Position numbers and translations under genes: made by a program
NCBI RefSeq assembly: GCF_034096925.1
Contig: NZ_JAWZSQ010000012.1
Span: 62,001 to 126,000, forward strand
Direction of reading: 5' to 3'
DNA length: 64,000 nucleotides
Source of the DNA: Patulibacter defluvii
Lineage (GTDB): Bacteria; Actinomycetota; Thermoleophilia; Solirubrobacterales; Solirubrobacteraceae
In this document: positions 50,432 to 58,699 of the stretch, piece by piece
How the letters are laid out: each line of letters begins with the position of its first letter
Numbering within the stretch: position 1 is the stretch's first letter
Notes under the pieces: model-generated
Database searches by the model: none
Seen by the model: only the letters and a program-made list of their open reading frames with translations
What the model was told of the DNA's origin: nothing

Positions 50432-51223
50432 GTGGCGAACGAACCGGAGCAGATGCACGCGGCGTGGGAGCGCTTCCAGCGCGGCGAGCGGCCCGCGCTG
50501 CCGGTGCGGCCGGTGATCCTCGCCTCGTGGACGCGCAGCCGCGCCGCCCGCGTCCCGCCCGAGCTGCGCGCCGCCGAGCTCGCCGGCCGCCGCGACCGCG
50601 GCACCCGTGGCCAGCAGCTGATCGCCGTCCACGGCACCGCGGTCGCGCGGCGGCTGGCCGACGACCTGCGGGGAGCCCGCTGCGTCGTCGTCCTGGCCGA
50701 CGCCACCGGCGCGGTGCTGCTGCGGGCCGGCGACCGCAAGCTGACCGTCCGCACCGACCGGGCGAACATGGTTCCCGGTGCGGTCTGGAGCGAGGACGCC
50801 GCCGGCACCAACGGGTTGGCGCTGGCGCTCGCCACCGGCGCGGTCGCGGTGGTGCTCGACGCGGAGCACTTCTGCGCCGGTTGGCACGGGTACGGCTGCA
50901 GCTCGGCGCCGATCCGCCACCCGGCGACCCGCGAGCTGCTGGGGGCGCTCGACATCACCACCCCCTCGCGCGTCCACCAGGCGCCGGCGGTGGCGGCGCT
51001 GGTCGCCCGCGCCGCGCGCGAGGTCGAGGCGGCGGTGCGCGCCGGCCTGCTGGCCGAGGACCGGTCGGGTGGGGCGCGGCTGCACGACCTCGAGCGGCAG
51101 GCGATCCTGCGCGCGCTCGACGCGGCCGGCGGCGATCCGACGGCGGCGGCCGCGGCGCTCGGCATCAGCCGCGCGACGGTCTACCGGCGGCTGCGGGCCT
51201 ACCGCGCGCTGGCGCAACTCTAG
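50432..51223 (+). CDS. GAF-Fis transcriptional regulator (AcoR-like, without AAA domain)
   Basis: 263 residues. An N-terminal helical RPVILASWTRSR segment is followed by a GAF-type sensor (WSEDAAGTNGL near residue 119, and CSSAPIRHPATRELLGALD near 155, as in AcoR). A C-terminal Fis-type helix-turn-helix ends the protein (ERQAILRALDAAGG, then ALGISRATVYRRL). The sigma54-contacting AAA domain of AcoR is missing, as is common in actinobacteria. GGAGGG lies about 4 bases before the GTG at 50432; an ATG at 50411 is the alternative. The shared palindrome suggests it regulates itself and the AhpD-like gene. Confidence 0.82.
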   Translation: MANEPEQMHAAWERFQRGERPALPVRPVILASWTRSRAARVPPELRAAELAGRRDRGTRGQQLIAVHGTAVARRLADDLRGARCVVVLADATGAVLLRAGDRKLTVRTDRANMVPGAVWSEDAAGTNGLALALATGAVAVVLDAEHFCAGWHGYGCSSAPIRHPATRELLGALDITTPSRVHQAPAVAALVARAAREVEAAVRAGLLAEDRSGGARLHDLERQAILRALDAAGGDPTAAAAALGISRATVYRRLRAYRALAQL

Positions 51224-51230
51224 TTGCGGA

Positions 51231-51262
51231 TTCGTGCCGAAAGTCGTGACACTTGGCACGAA
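51231..51262. terminator. Hairpin after the GAF-Fis regulator
   Basis: TTCGTGCC (51231-51238) pairs with GGCACGAA (51255-51262), and an inner AAGT/ACTT pair after a 2-base bulge lengthens the stem. It lies 8 bases after the regulator stop; terminator or operator of the next gene. Confidence 0.45.
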
Positions 51263-51309
51263 GTGGTGTATCTGACGGCACAACGTCGTGACCAACAAGG
51301 AGGGTCTCG

Positions 51310-51885
51310 ATGGACGGTCTGTCCAATGCGCACCACTTCCGTCGCCTGGTGGCGGCGTGGTGCATGATCACGGCACCGCTGGCGGTGCTCGTGGCGATGA
51401 TCGCCGAGTCGGCGATCGGCACGACCGAGCGGGCGTACGTGATCGGCAAGGTCGGCGACCCGGACACGGGGAGCTTCGCGTCGATGGCGCTCGTCGTCGG
51501 TCTGGTGCTGATGGTTCCGGCGGTGCTGGGCCTGATGCACATGCTGCGCGAGCGCGAGGTGGCGCTCGGGCACCTGGGCGGGGCGGTCGCCCTGCTCGGC
51601 CTGCTGGTCCTGCCGTGGGCCTTCATGGCCGGCCTGGCGGTGCTGGCGCTCGGTCTCTACCGTGCCCGCGCGGCCCAGTCGACCGTGCTGCTGGTGCTGG
51701 TCCTCGGCGCGGCGCTGCTGGCCGCGGCGGCGATCACCACCACCGAGTGGATGGCGTTCGCCGGCATGGCCGGCGTCTTCGTCGCGCTCGGGGCGATCGG
51801 CTGGATGGTGCTCTTCGAGTCCGACGAGGAGTGGGAGCACACCCCCGAGGTCAGTGGCTTCCGGCCGCTGCCCGGGCTCCGCTAG
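51310..51885 (+). CDS. Integral membrane protein of unknown function
   Basis: 191 residues with about five or six hydrophobic helices and a short charged C-terminal tail (ESDEEWEHTPE). AAGGAGGG, 5 bases before the ATG, is a strong ribosome site, in contrast to most single genes here. No family was recognised. It lies between the GAF-Fis regulator and the GNAT gene. Confidence 0.7.
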   Translation: MDGLSNAHHFRRLVAAWCMITAPLAVLVAMIAESAIGTTERAYVIGKVGDPDTGSFASMALVVGLVLMVPAVLGLMHMLREREVALGHLGGAVALLGLLVLPWAFMAGLAVLALGLYRARAAQSTVLLVLVLGAALLAAAAITTTEWMAFAGMAGVFVALGAIGWMVLFESDEEWEHTPEVSGFRPLPGLR

Positions 51886-51941
51886 CGCCCGTCGCGGGCG
51901 CCGCGCGGCCACCGTGGTCGCGCGGCGTCGGGGCGCGGCTC

Positions 51942-51947
51942 TAGCCT
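51942..51947 (+). promoter_or_regulatory. -10 element of a probable leaderless promoter (GNAT gene)
   Basis: TAGCCT ends 8 bases before the GTG at 51956. Confidence 0.5.
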
Positions 51948-51955
51948 TGCCGGCC

Positions 51956-52498
51956 GTGACCGACCGCCTGCAGCTCCGGACCGCCCGCACCCTGCTGCGC
52001 CCGTGGCGGGACGAGGACGAGCCGGCGATGCAGGCGATCAACCGCGACCCGCAGGTGACCCGCTACCTGAACCGGCCGGTCGACGCGGCGACGGTCGCCG
52101 GCTTCCACGCCGCCGTCCAGGCCCACTGGGCCGCCCACGGCTTCGGCGCCTGGGCGGTCGAGTCGCGCGAGCCGGGCCGCGAGGGCGCGTTCCTGGGCTT
52201 CGTCGGGATCGCCTTCCCCGCGTTCCTGCCGGCGGTCGCCGCGCGGCCCGAGCTGGGCTGGCGGCTGGCCCGCGAGCACTGGGGCCGCGGCCTGGCCACC
52301 GAGGCGGCCCACGCCGCCCGCGCCGACGCCCACGAGCGCTGCGGCCTGGACGCGCTGATCTCGATCATCCATCCCGAGAACCGCGGCTCGCAGCGGGTGG
52401 CGGAGAAGCTGGGGATGACCGTCGAGCGCCAGGTCCACAACCCGGTGATCGACCGCCTGGTCGACGTCTGGGCCCAGCCGCTGCCGGCCGCCCAGTAG
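51956..52498 (+). CDS. GNAT-family N-acetyltransferase, RimJ/RimL-like
   Basis: 180 residues opening TARTLLRPWRDED, typical of RimJ-like acetyltransferases. The acetyl-CoA loop is REHWGRGLATEAA near residue 108 and HPENRGSQRVAEKLGM near 138 completes the fold. It transfers an acetyl group to an N-terminal or small-molecule amine. Its TAG stop is also the first three bases of the -10 hexamer of the following gene. Confidence 0.88.
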   Translation: MTDRLQLRTARTLLRPWRDEDEPAMQAINRDPQVTRYLNRPVDAATVAGFHAAVQAHWAAHGFGAWAVESREPGREGAFLGFVGIAFPAFLPAVAARPELGWRLAREHWGRGLATEAAHAARADAHERCGLDALISIIHPENRGSQRVAEKLGMTVERQVHNPVIDRLVDVWAQPLPAAQ

Positions 52499-52501
52499 CC
52501 T
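52496..52501 (+). promoter_or_regulatory. -10 element of a probable leaderless promoter, overlapping a stop codon
   Basis: TAGCCT ends 6 bases before the GTG at 52508; its first three bases are the stop codon of the GNAT gene. Confidence 0.5.
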
Positions 52502-52507
52502 CGCGCC

Positions 52508-53110
52508 GTGGCCGCCGCCGACGACCTGCCGCTGATCCCGTTCGCCACGCCGGCCGAGTGGGACGCCTGGCTCGACGAGCACGCGGAGACCGCCGACGGG
52601 GTCTGGATCAAGATCGCCAAGAAGGGCACCGGCGTTCCCTCGGTGGTCTGGGCGGAGGCGGTCGAGGTGGCGCTCGCCCACGGCTGGATCGACGGCCAGG
52701 CGCGCTCGATCGACGAGCGCTGGTACCAGCAGCGGTTCACGCCCCGCCGCGCCCGCAGCCGCTGGTCGAAGATCAACCGTGCGACCGCCGAGCGGCTGAT
52801 CGCCGCCGGCACCATGCGGCCCGCCGGCCTGCGCGCGGTCGAGGCGGCGAAGGCCGACGGCCGCTGGGAGGCCGCCTACGACTCGCCGGCGACGGCGACC
52901 GTGCCCGACGACCTGCAGGCGGCGCTCGACGCGCGGCCCGGCGCGGCCGAGTTCTTCGCCGCGCTCGACGGCCGCAACCGCTACGCGATCCTGCACCGGA
53001 TCGCCGAGGCCAAGCGGGCCGACACCCGCGCCCGCCGGATCGAGCAGTTCGCCGCGATGTGCGCGGCTGGCGAGACGATCCACCCGCCGGCCAAGCGCCG
53101 CGCCGGCTGA
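52508..53110 (+). CDS. YdeI/OmpD-associated family protein
   Basis: 200 residues. The signature GVWIKIAKKGTG near residue 36, GWIDGQARSIDERWYQQRFTPR near 60 and the C-terminal GRNRYAILHRIAEAKRADTRARRI match the YdeI family, linked in E. coli to stress and antimicrobial-peptide survival but with no proven biochemical activity. The GTG start has TAGCCT 6 bases upstream. It is followed 40 bases later by the first AlkZ-like gene. Confidence 0.82.
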   Translation: MAAADDLPLIPFATPAEWDAWLDEHAETADGVWIKIAKKGTGVPSVVWAEAVEVALAHGWIDGQARSIDERWYQQRFTPRRARSRWSKINRATAERLIAAGTMRPAGLRAVEAAKADGRWEAAYDSPATATVPDDLQAALDARPGAAEFFAALDGRNRYAILHRIAEAKRADTRARRIEQFAAMCAAGETIHPPAKRRAG

Positions 53111-53149
53111 GCCGCCGCACCCGCCGCCGGGCCTGCGACGATCGGCGGC

Positions 53150-54250
53150 GTGGCCCCGGACACGCTGACGCCCCGCGCGCTCGGTCGCGCGACGCTCGCC
53201 CGCCAGCTGCTGCTGGAGCGCCAGCCGCTGCCGGCGACCGAGGTCGTGGCGCGGCTGGCGGGGATCCAGGCCCAGGATCCGCGACCGCCGTTCGTCGGCC
53301 TCTGGACGCGGATCCCCGACTTCGCCGCCGACGAGCTGCGCGATGCGCTGGCCCGCGCCGCGATCGTGCGGGCGACGGCGATGCGGGGCACCCTCCACCT
53401 GCTGACCGCCGACGACTACCTGGCCTGGCGGGCGCCGCTGGAACCGGTCCTGCTGGCGGGCCTGCGGGTGCTCGGCGACCGCGCCAAGGGGCTGGAGCTG
53501 GAGCCGGTGCTGGCCGCCGCCCGCGAGCTGCTGGGGGAGGAGCCGCGGACCTTCGGCGCGCTCCGCGAGCTGCTCCAGGAGCGGTTCCCGGAGGTCAACG
53601 AGCGGGCGCTCGGGTTCGCGACCCGGATGGGGCTGCCGCTGGTGATGGTGCCGACCGAGGACCGCTGGTCGTTCCCGCGCGACAGCCGCTTCGCGCTCGC
53701 CGAGGAGCGGATCGGCCGCGCGCCCGCGGCCGACGACGACCGCCGCGAGCTGGTCCGCCGCTACCTGGCCGCCTTCGGCCCGGCCTCGGTCGCCGACGCC
53801 CAGACCTGGTCGGCCAGCAAACCGCTGAAGGAGGTCTTCGAGCAGCTGCGCGACGAGCTGGTCGTCTTCCGGGCCGGCCGCCGCGAGCTCTTCGACCTGC
53901 CCGACGCCCCGCGCCCCGGTGAGGACGCGCCGGCCCCGGTCCGCTTCCTGCCCGAGTTCGACAACCTGCTGCTCTCGCACGCCGACCGCACGCGGGTGAT
54001 CGCCGACGAGCACCGTCCGCACGTCTTCAGCAAGAACCTGCGGGTGCGCGCCACCTTCCTGGTCGACGGCCTGGTGGCGGGCACCTGGGTCGTCGAGCGC
54101 AAGCGCAAGCTCGCGACCCTGCGGCTGACGCCGTTCGCGAAGCTGACGAAGGCCGTCCTCCGCGACCTGACCCGCGAGGGCGAGCCGCTGGCCCGCTTCG
54201 TCGAGCCCGAGGCGGAGGACGTCGCGGTCGTGGCCGAGGCGCCGGCGTGA
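53150..54250 (+). CDS. AlkZ-like winged-helix DNA glycosylase (HTH_42), copy 1
   Basis: 366 residues of the winged-helix AlkZ/AlkX family. The catalytic QxQ motif is QAQ at residues 40-42, followed by RPPFVGLW; RATAMRGTLHLLTADDY near residue 75 and FLPEFDNLLLSHADRTR near 265 are family features. Known members unhook interstrand crosslinks or remove bulky alkyl adducts. The GTG at 53150 follows GACGAT by 7 bases. Its stop overlaps the lipoprotein gene by 4 bases, which in turn overlaps the second AlkZ-like gene, so the three are one operon. Confidence 0.85.
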   Translation: MAPDTLTPRALGRATLARQLLLERQPLPATEVVARLAGIQAQDPRPPFVGLWTRIPDFAADELRDALARAAIVRATAMRGTLHLLTADDYLAWRAPLEPVLLAGLRVLGDRAKGLELEPVLAAARELLGEEPRTFGALRELLQERFPEVNERALGFATRMGLPLVMVPTEDRWSFPRDSRFALAEERIGRAPAADDDRRELVRRYLAAFGPASVADAQTWSASKPLKEVFEQLRDELVVFRAGRRELFDLPDAPRPGEDAPAPVRFLPEFDNLLLSHADRTRVIADEHRPHVFSKNLRVRATFLVDGLVAGTWVVERKRKLATLRLTPFAKLTKAVLRDLTREGEPLARFVEPEAEDVAVVAEAPA

Positions 54251-54741
54251 CCGCCGCCCGGGCCGGCGCGCTGCTGGCGACCGCGCTGCTGGCCGCCGGC
54301 GGGCTGCTCGGCTGCGGCGGCGACGACCGCCCGCCGACGACGACCACGACCACCAGCGCGACGACCACCACCGCCGAGCGGCCGGCCACCACCACCCGCG
54401 AGCGCCCGGCCGCGCCGCGCCCGCCGGCCTCGTGGACCGCCAGCTGCCCGACGCCGACCCCGTCGCCGGTCTACGGCTGCCGGGCCGTCCGCGGGCGGGT
54501 GATCGCGATCGAGTCGGTCGACCCCGACGGCGACGGCGACCTGCACGTGATCGCCCGCGAGGAGCTGCCCGAGGGCGGGGTCACGCTGCCCGGGATCAGC
54601 GTCCTCGACGTCCGCAAGGACCTGCGGCCGCGGCGCGATCCGCAGCGCGGCGAGCTGGTGACCGGCGCCGGCCCGGTCTTCCGCGGCAGCTTCCGCCAGA
54701 AGCAGGTCCAGGTCGACGTCTTCCGGATCTGGCGGCCGTGA
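54247..54741 (+). CDS. Putative lipoprotein with Thr-rich linker
   Basis: 164 residues: lipoprotein signal peptide with lipobox LLGC near residue 23, then a Thr/Arg/Pro-rich low-complexity linker (residues 30-60). The compact C-terminal beta domain has two Cys residues near 67 and 78 (TASCPT, YGCRAV), possibly disulfide-linked. RGRVIAIESVDPDGDGDLHVIA resembles a small OB-like fold, but no function is known. It is translationally coupled on both sides to AlkZ-like genes, an odd place for an exported protein. Confidence 0.7.
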   Translation: MTAARAGALLATALLAAGGLLGCGGDDRPPTTTTTTSATTTTAERPATTTRERPAAPRPPASWTASCPTPTPSPVYGCRAVRGRVIAIESVDPDGDGDLHVIAREELPEGGVTLPGISVLDVRKDLRPRRDPQRGELVTGAGPVFRGSFRQKQVQVDVFRIWRP

Positions 54742-55829
54742 GCGCGCCGCTGCTCGACCGCCGGACCCTGAACCGGGCCCTGCTCCAGCGGCAGCTGCTG
54801 CTGGAGCGCTCGACCGCCGGGCCGCTGGCCGCCGTCGAGCAGCTGGTCGGCCTCCAGGGCCAGGCGCCGGCACCGCCGTTCGTCGGCCTCTGGAGCCGGG
54901 TCGCGGACTTCCGCCACGAGCAGCTGATCGAGCTGCTGGAGCAGCGGGCGGTGGTCCGCGCGACGATGATGCGGGGGACGATCCACCACGTCGCCCGCGC
55001 CGACCTGCTGCGCTTCCGGGCCACGCTCCAGCCGGTCGTCGACCGGGTCCTGACCGGCGGCCGCCGACCCGAGGTGGCGGCGCTCCCCGACCTGCTGCCG
55101 CGCGCCCGCGCGCTGCTGGAGGCCGAGCCGCGGACGGTCACCGCGCTCCGTGAGCCGCTGGCCGCCGCCTACCCGGAGCTGCCGGCCGACGACCTGACGA
55201 TGGTCGTCCGGATGCGGCTGCCGCTGGCGATGCTGCCCGAGCCCGAGCGCCGCTACGGCTTCCCCGGCAACGCGCCGCGGCTGACCCCGATCGAGCGGCT
55301 GGTCGGCGAGCCGATCGATCCCGACCCGCGTCCGGGCGAGCTGCTGCGCCGCTACCTGGCGGCCTTCGGGCCCGCGGCCGCCGCCGACGCCACCCGCTGG
55401 TCGGGGTTGGGCGCCACCCGCGCGCTGCTGGAGGCGATGGACGACCTAGTCCGCTACCGCGACGAGCAGGGACGGACGCTCTTCGACCTCCCCGGCCGGC
55501 CGCTGCCCGCCGCCGATGAGCCGGCCCCGACTCGCTTCCTGCCCCGGTTCGACAACCTGGTGCTCGCCCACGCCGACGCGACCCGGGTGGTGGCCGACGA
55601 GCACCGCCAGGGGCTGGTGACGAAGAACGGGATCGTCGCCGCCACCTTCCTCTGGGACGGGGACGTCGCCGGCACGTGGGAGATCGAGCGCCGCGGCGCC
55701 CGCGCGGTCCTGCGGCTGCTGCCGTTCGGCCGGCTGCCGCGCGCCGCCCGTCCCGCGTTGCGGGAGGAGGGCACCGCGCTGCTGCGGTTCGCCGAGCCGG
55801 ACGCGGAGCGCTACGCGGTCGAGGGCTGA
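54738..55829 (+). CDS. AlkZ-like winged-helix DNA glycosylase (HTH_42), copy 2
   Basis: The 363-residue paralogue of the gene at 53150 keeps the QxQ motif (QGQ, residues 40-42), PAPPFVGLWSR, RATMMRGTIHHV and FLPRFDNLVLAHADATRV. The GTG start overlaps the lipoprotein stop by 4 bases. Two different family members in one operon may give different adduct specificities. Azinomycin-type clusters carry such genes for self-resistance, but no biosynthetic genes are near, so general DNA repair is likelier. Confidence 0.85.
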   Translation: MSAPLLDRRTLNRALLQRQLLLERSTAGPLAAVEQLVGLQGQAPAPPFVGLWSRVADFRHEQLIELLEQRAVVRATMMRGTIHHVARADLLRFRATLQPVVDRVLTGGRRPEVAALPDLLPRARALLEAEPRTVTALREPLAAAYPELPADDLTMVVRMRLPLAMLPEPERRYGFPGNAPRLTPIERLVGEPIDPDPRPGELLRRYLAAFGPAAAADATRWSGLGATRALLEAMDDLVRYRDEQGRTLFDLPGRPLPAADEPAPTRFLPRFDNLVLAHADATRVVADEHRQGLVTKNGIVAATFLWDGDVAGTWEIERRGARAVLRLLPFGRLPRAARPALREEGTALLRFAEPDAERYAVEG

Positions 55830-55830
55830 G

Positions 55831-56709
55831 TCAGCCGGCGGTCACGTCGCAGACCGCACGCTCGTAGCGGCCCTCGGCCAGGTCGTCGACCGGCACCAGT
55901 ACGTGGTACGCGCCGCCGTCGAGGATCTCGACGTCGCCGCCGAAGCCGTCGTGAAGCGCCAGCAGCACCCGCCAGTCCTGCTCCTGGTGGGGGCCGTCCT
56001 GGTCCTCGCGGACCTCGCAGGCGCGCAGCCGCACGTCCTCGTCGACCGAGCAGGGCGCGCCGCTGACGTGGCTGACGGTGAAGGGGCGGATCCGCGGGTC
56101 GTCCCAGTCCAGCTCCTCGCCGTCGAGCCGCAGGTCGAAGCGGAAGTGGCGGTAGCCGTCGACATCGGGATCGGGATCGAGCACGTCGAGCGGGCCGAAG
56201 GCGTCCTCGTCGGCGGTCAGGAACGGTCGCAGCCCGGCCTGGTGGGCGGGCAGCGCGCGGACTCGCTCGTGGGGCGCCAGGTCGTCGCGCTCGTCGCCGG
56301 CGGCCGGCCACGGGTCGGGCAGCGGCGGCGGATCGACCTCGCGCGTCGGCGTGCCCTCGGGCGCGACCAGGATCGTCGCCGGCCCCGGCTCGCGCGGCTG
56401 GTCGACCAGGTCGGCGAAGATCCGCAGCAGCGCGCCGTCGTGGCGCCAGCCGGTCGGGTCGGGCCAGGCGTCGTCGAGCGCCGGCAGCGCCGCGCAGTCG
56501 ATCGCGGCCAGGAAGGTCAGCGGGATCCCGCGCGGGTTGCGCGGCCACGGCTCGTCCTCGGCCAGCGGCGCCGGCCCGCCGATCCGCAGCGGGCCGCCGT
56601 CCTGCAGCCGCGCCCGCCAGCCCGGCCGGACCGCGGCCAGGGCCTCGTCGACCCGCTCCTCCGGCAGGTGGCGGAGGGCGATCTCGTGGACCTCGGCGGG
56701 CGACAGCAC
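55831..56709 (-). CDS. DUF1963 (YwqG-like) protein
   Basis: About 292 residues. PLRIGGPAPLAEDEPWPRN near residue 41 and the acidic, Trp-rich body (FRFDLRLDGEELDWDD, CEVREDQDGPHQEQDW) match the YwqG/DUF1963 family, whose role is unknown. The GTG at 56709 is preferred because GATCCT lies 6 bases upstream and the family-like part begins there; a GTG at 56739 would add 10 residues. It converges on the AlkZ-like operon and is divergent from the acyltransferase gene. Confidence 0.8.
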   Translation of the reverse strand: MLSPAEVHEIALRHLPEERVDEALAAVRPGWRARLQDGGPLRIGGPAPLAEDEPWPRNPRGIPLTFLAAIDCAALPALDDAWPDPTGWRHDGALLRIFADLVDQPREPGPATILVAPEGTPTREVDPPPLPDPWPAAGDERDDLAPHERVRALPAHQAGLRPFLTADEDAFGPLDVLDPDPDVDGYRHFRFDLRLDGEELDWDDPRIRPFTVSHVSGAPCSVDEDVRLRACEVREDQDGPHQEQDWRVLLALHDGFGGDVEILDGGAYHVLVPVDDLAEGRYERAVCDVTAG

Positions 56710-56757
56710 CGGATCAGGATCGCAGCCGGGCGGTGTCACCCCGGTTGCGACCGCGGG

Positions 56758-56763
56758 TACCTT
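56758..56763 (+). promoter_or_regulatory. -10 element of a probable leaderless promoter (acyltransferase)
   Basis: TACCTT ends 6 bases before the GTG at 56770. Confidence 0.55.
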
Positions 56764-56769
56764 CTAGAC

Positions 56770-57444
56770 GTGACCCGCATGACCCGCACGTACCGCGCCG
56801 TGATGGCCGTCGCCACGCCGATCGTCCGCCACTGGGGCCGGCTCGAGGTCGTCGGCCTGGAGCACCTGCCGACCGAGGGCCCGGTGCTGGCGGTCGGCAA
56901 CCACGACAGCTACTGGGATCCGGTGGTCGTCGGCGTCGCGGCCAAGCGCCAGCGCCAGATCCGGGCGCTGGCGAAGGCGTCGATGTGGAAGAAGCCGCTG
57001 CTCGGCCGGGTGCTCGACGGCATGGGCCAGATCCCGATCGAGCGCGGCAGCGGCGACACGGGCGCGATGGACACCGCGATCTCCGAGCTCGGCGGCGGCA
57101 CCTGCATCGGCATCTTCCCCGAGGGCACGATCTCGCGCGGGCAGCGGTTGCGGGCCCGCAGCGGCGCCGGCCGGCTGGCCCTCGCCGTGCCGGAGACGAC
57201 GATCGTCTCGGTCGCGATCACCGGCTCGGTCGACATCGTCCGGTTCCCGAAGCGGCCGCGGATCCGGGTCGAGTTCTTCCTCCCGAGCGGCGGCCAGGCG
57301 CAGCCGGGCGAGTCGGCCAGCGACCTGACCGTGCGGGTGGTGGGAGAGATCCGCGAGCGGGCCCCGATCGCGATCCCCGGCCGCGGCAAGACGGCGGCCA
57401 AGTACCGCGCGCGGCAGGCGGCCGAGGGCGCCGGCGCCGACTAG
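56770..57444 (+). CDS. 1-acylglycerol-3-phosphate acyltransferase (PlsC family)
   Basis: 224 residues with the acyltransferase motif HxxxxD in GNHDSYWDP near residue 41, KASMWKKPLLGRVL near 75 and the second motif FPEGTISRGQ near 116. It transfers acyl chains to lysophospholipids at the inner membrane face. TACCTT 6 bases before the GTG marks the start; ATG 56779 is three codons inside. The stop shares the bases CTAG with the stop of the convergent siderophore-interacting protein gene. Confidence 0.9.
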   Translation: MTRMTRTYRAVMAVATPIVRHWGRLEVVGLEHLPTEGPVLAVGNHDSYWDPVVVGVAAKRQRQIRALAKASMWKKPLLGRVLDGMGQIPIERGSGDTGAMDTAISELGGGTCIGIFPEGTISRGQRLRARSGAGRLALAVPETTIVSVAITGSVDIVRFPKRPRIRVEFFLPSGGQAQPGESASDLTVRVVGEIRERAPIAIPGRGKTAAKYRARQAAEGAGAD

Positions 57445-58298
57445 GCCGCGTAGCCGGCGTCGAGCAGCTCGTCGACGTCGTGACCGGCGGCGCTGGCCCG
57501 CTCCAGCGCCCGCGCGGCCGCGGCGGCCGCCTCGTCCTCGCTGTGGCGGTAGCGCCAGTAGCCGACCACGTGCGAGGCGTCGCGGGGGACGGCGCGGGTC
57601 TCGCGGACGTAGGCCCGCAGCGCCCGCATCACGGTCGCCTCGCCGGCGGCCCAGACCCCGACCTCGGCGTCGGTCGGCCACGGCCAGGCCCGGACCGCGT
57701 CGCCGAGCGGACCCAACACCGGCGAGCGGTCGCCGCGGTGGAGCCAGCGCAGCTCGATCCCCTCGGGGTGCTCCAGCGGCTGCTCCTCGGCGCGGTCGTG
57801 GACCTCGATCACGGCCAGGCCACGGGCGTCGGCCGGCAGTCGCCGGAGGAGGCCCGCGATCGCCGGCAGCGCGCTCTCGTCGCCGGCGATCAGCCGCACG
57901 TCGACCGGCACCGGCCACGGATCCAGGTGCCGCGGTCCGGTGATCCCGACCAGGTCTCCGGGACGGGCGCTGCGGGCCCACTCGACCGCCGGGCCGCGGC
58001 TGTGGAGGGCGACGTCGACGTGCAGCTCCAGCCGCTCGCGGTCGAAGCCCTGGACGGTGAAGGTCCGCATCGCCGGCCGCGGCTGGTCCTCGGGGAAGTG
58101 GATCCCGCGCTCGTCGATGGTCGGCAGGGCGGGGACGGTCGCACCGGCCGGCGGCAGCAGCAGCTTGATCCGCTCGTCGGCGACCCGGCCGCCGGTGAAC
58201 CCGGCCAGCGCCGGCCCGCCGACGGTGATCCGCAGCATCCGCGGGGTGATCGACCGCCGGCGCAGGAACGGGACGACGTAGGAGGGGACGCTGGTCAT
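57441..58298 (-). CDS. Siderophore-interacting protein (ferric-siderophore reductase, SIP family)
   Basis: The 285-residue flavoprotein has PAMRTFTVQ near residue 75 (FAD-binding RxYT variant), GITGPRH near 117, AGDESALPAIAGLL near 138, VWAAGEATVMRALRAY near 213 and the C-terminal YWRYRHSED. It reduces ferric siderophores in the cytoplasm with NAD(P)H to release iron. A DtxR/IdeR-type box at 58323 lies 24 bases before the ATG, so it should be derepressed when iron is scarce. Confidence 0.9.
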   Translation of the reverse strand: MTSVPSYVVPFLRRRSITPRMLRITVGGPALAGFTGGRVADERIKLLLPPAGATVPALPTIDERGIHFPEDQPRPAMRTFTVQGFDRERLELHVDVALHSRGPAVEWARSARPGDLVGITGPRHLDPWPVPVDVRLIAGDESALPAIAGLLRRLPADARGLAVIEVHDRAEEQPLEHPEGIELRWLHRGDRSPVLGPLGDAVRAWPWPTDAEVGVWAAGEATVMRALRAYVRETRAVPRDASHVVGYWRYRHSEDEAAAAAARALERASAAGHDVDELLDAGYAA

Positions 58299-58322
58299 CG
58301 GGAGGGCTCCTCGGGCTTGCTC

Positions 58323-58341
58323 TTAGGTCAGCCTAACAGGG
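58323..58341. promoter_or_regulatory. DtxR/IdeR-type iron box
   Basis: TTAGGTCAGCCTAACAGGG matches the 19-base consensus TTAGGTTAGSCTAACCTAA at about 14 positions, with the central half-sites intact. It lies upstream of the siderophore-interacting protein gene and could also affect the divergent gene at 58386. Confidence 0.7.
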
Positions 58342-58385
58342 AGTGGCGGCCGGTGGCCGGCGGCCTGGCCCGTCAGACTGCGGCG

Positions 58386-58670
58386 ATGGCCCGCATCGCC
58401 TCGATCCTCATCGACGACTCCCAGTACGACCCGCGGTTCCGCGCGATCCTCGACGCCACCGGGCTCGAGCCGCAGGAGTTCGAGGGCCTCGACTACTACT
58501 CGTACCTGCCGTTCTTCGTCATCGCCGGGGCCACGATCACGCCCCAGCTGCGCTTCCACGGCGACCACTCGCACTTCGAGGGCGCCCACGTCGACGTGCC
58601 CGACGCCGAGGTCGAGATGTTCTACGACGCGCTCCCGCACGTGCTGGCGATGATCACCGAGGGCGGCTGA
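58386..58670 (+). CDS. Small hypothetical protein
   Basis: 94 residues. It begins MARIASILIDDSQYDPRF and has an unusual centre rich in Tyr, Phe and His (DYYSYLPFF, then LRFHGDHSHFEGAHVDV) followed by an acidic helix. CAGACT, 6 bases before the ATG, serves as -10. It is divergent from the iron-boxed SIP gene, and the His-rich part could bind a metal, but I do not recognise a family. Confidence 0.65.
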   Translation: MARIASILIDDSQYDPRFRAILDATGLEPQEFEGLDYYSYLPFFVIAGATITPQLRFHGDHSHFEGAHVDVPDAEVEMFYDALPHVLAMITEGG

Positions 58671-58699
58671 GACCGGACGGTCGTCCGCTGGCGGGCGGG

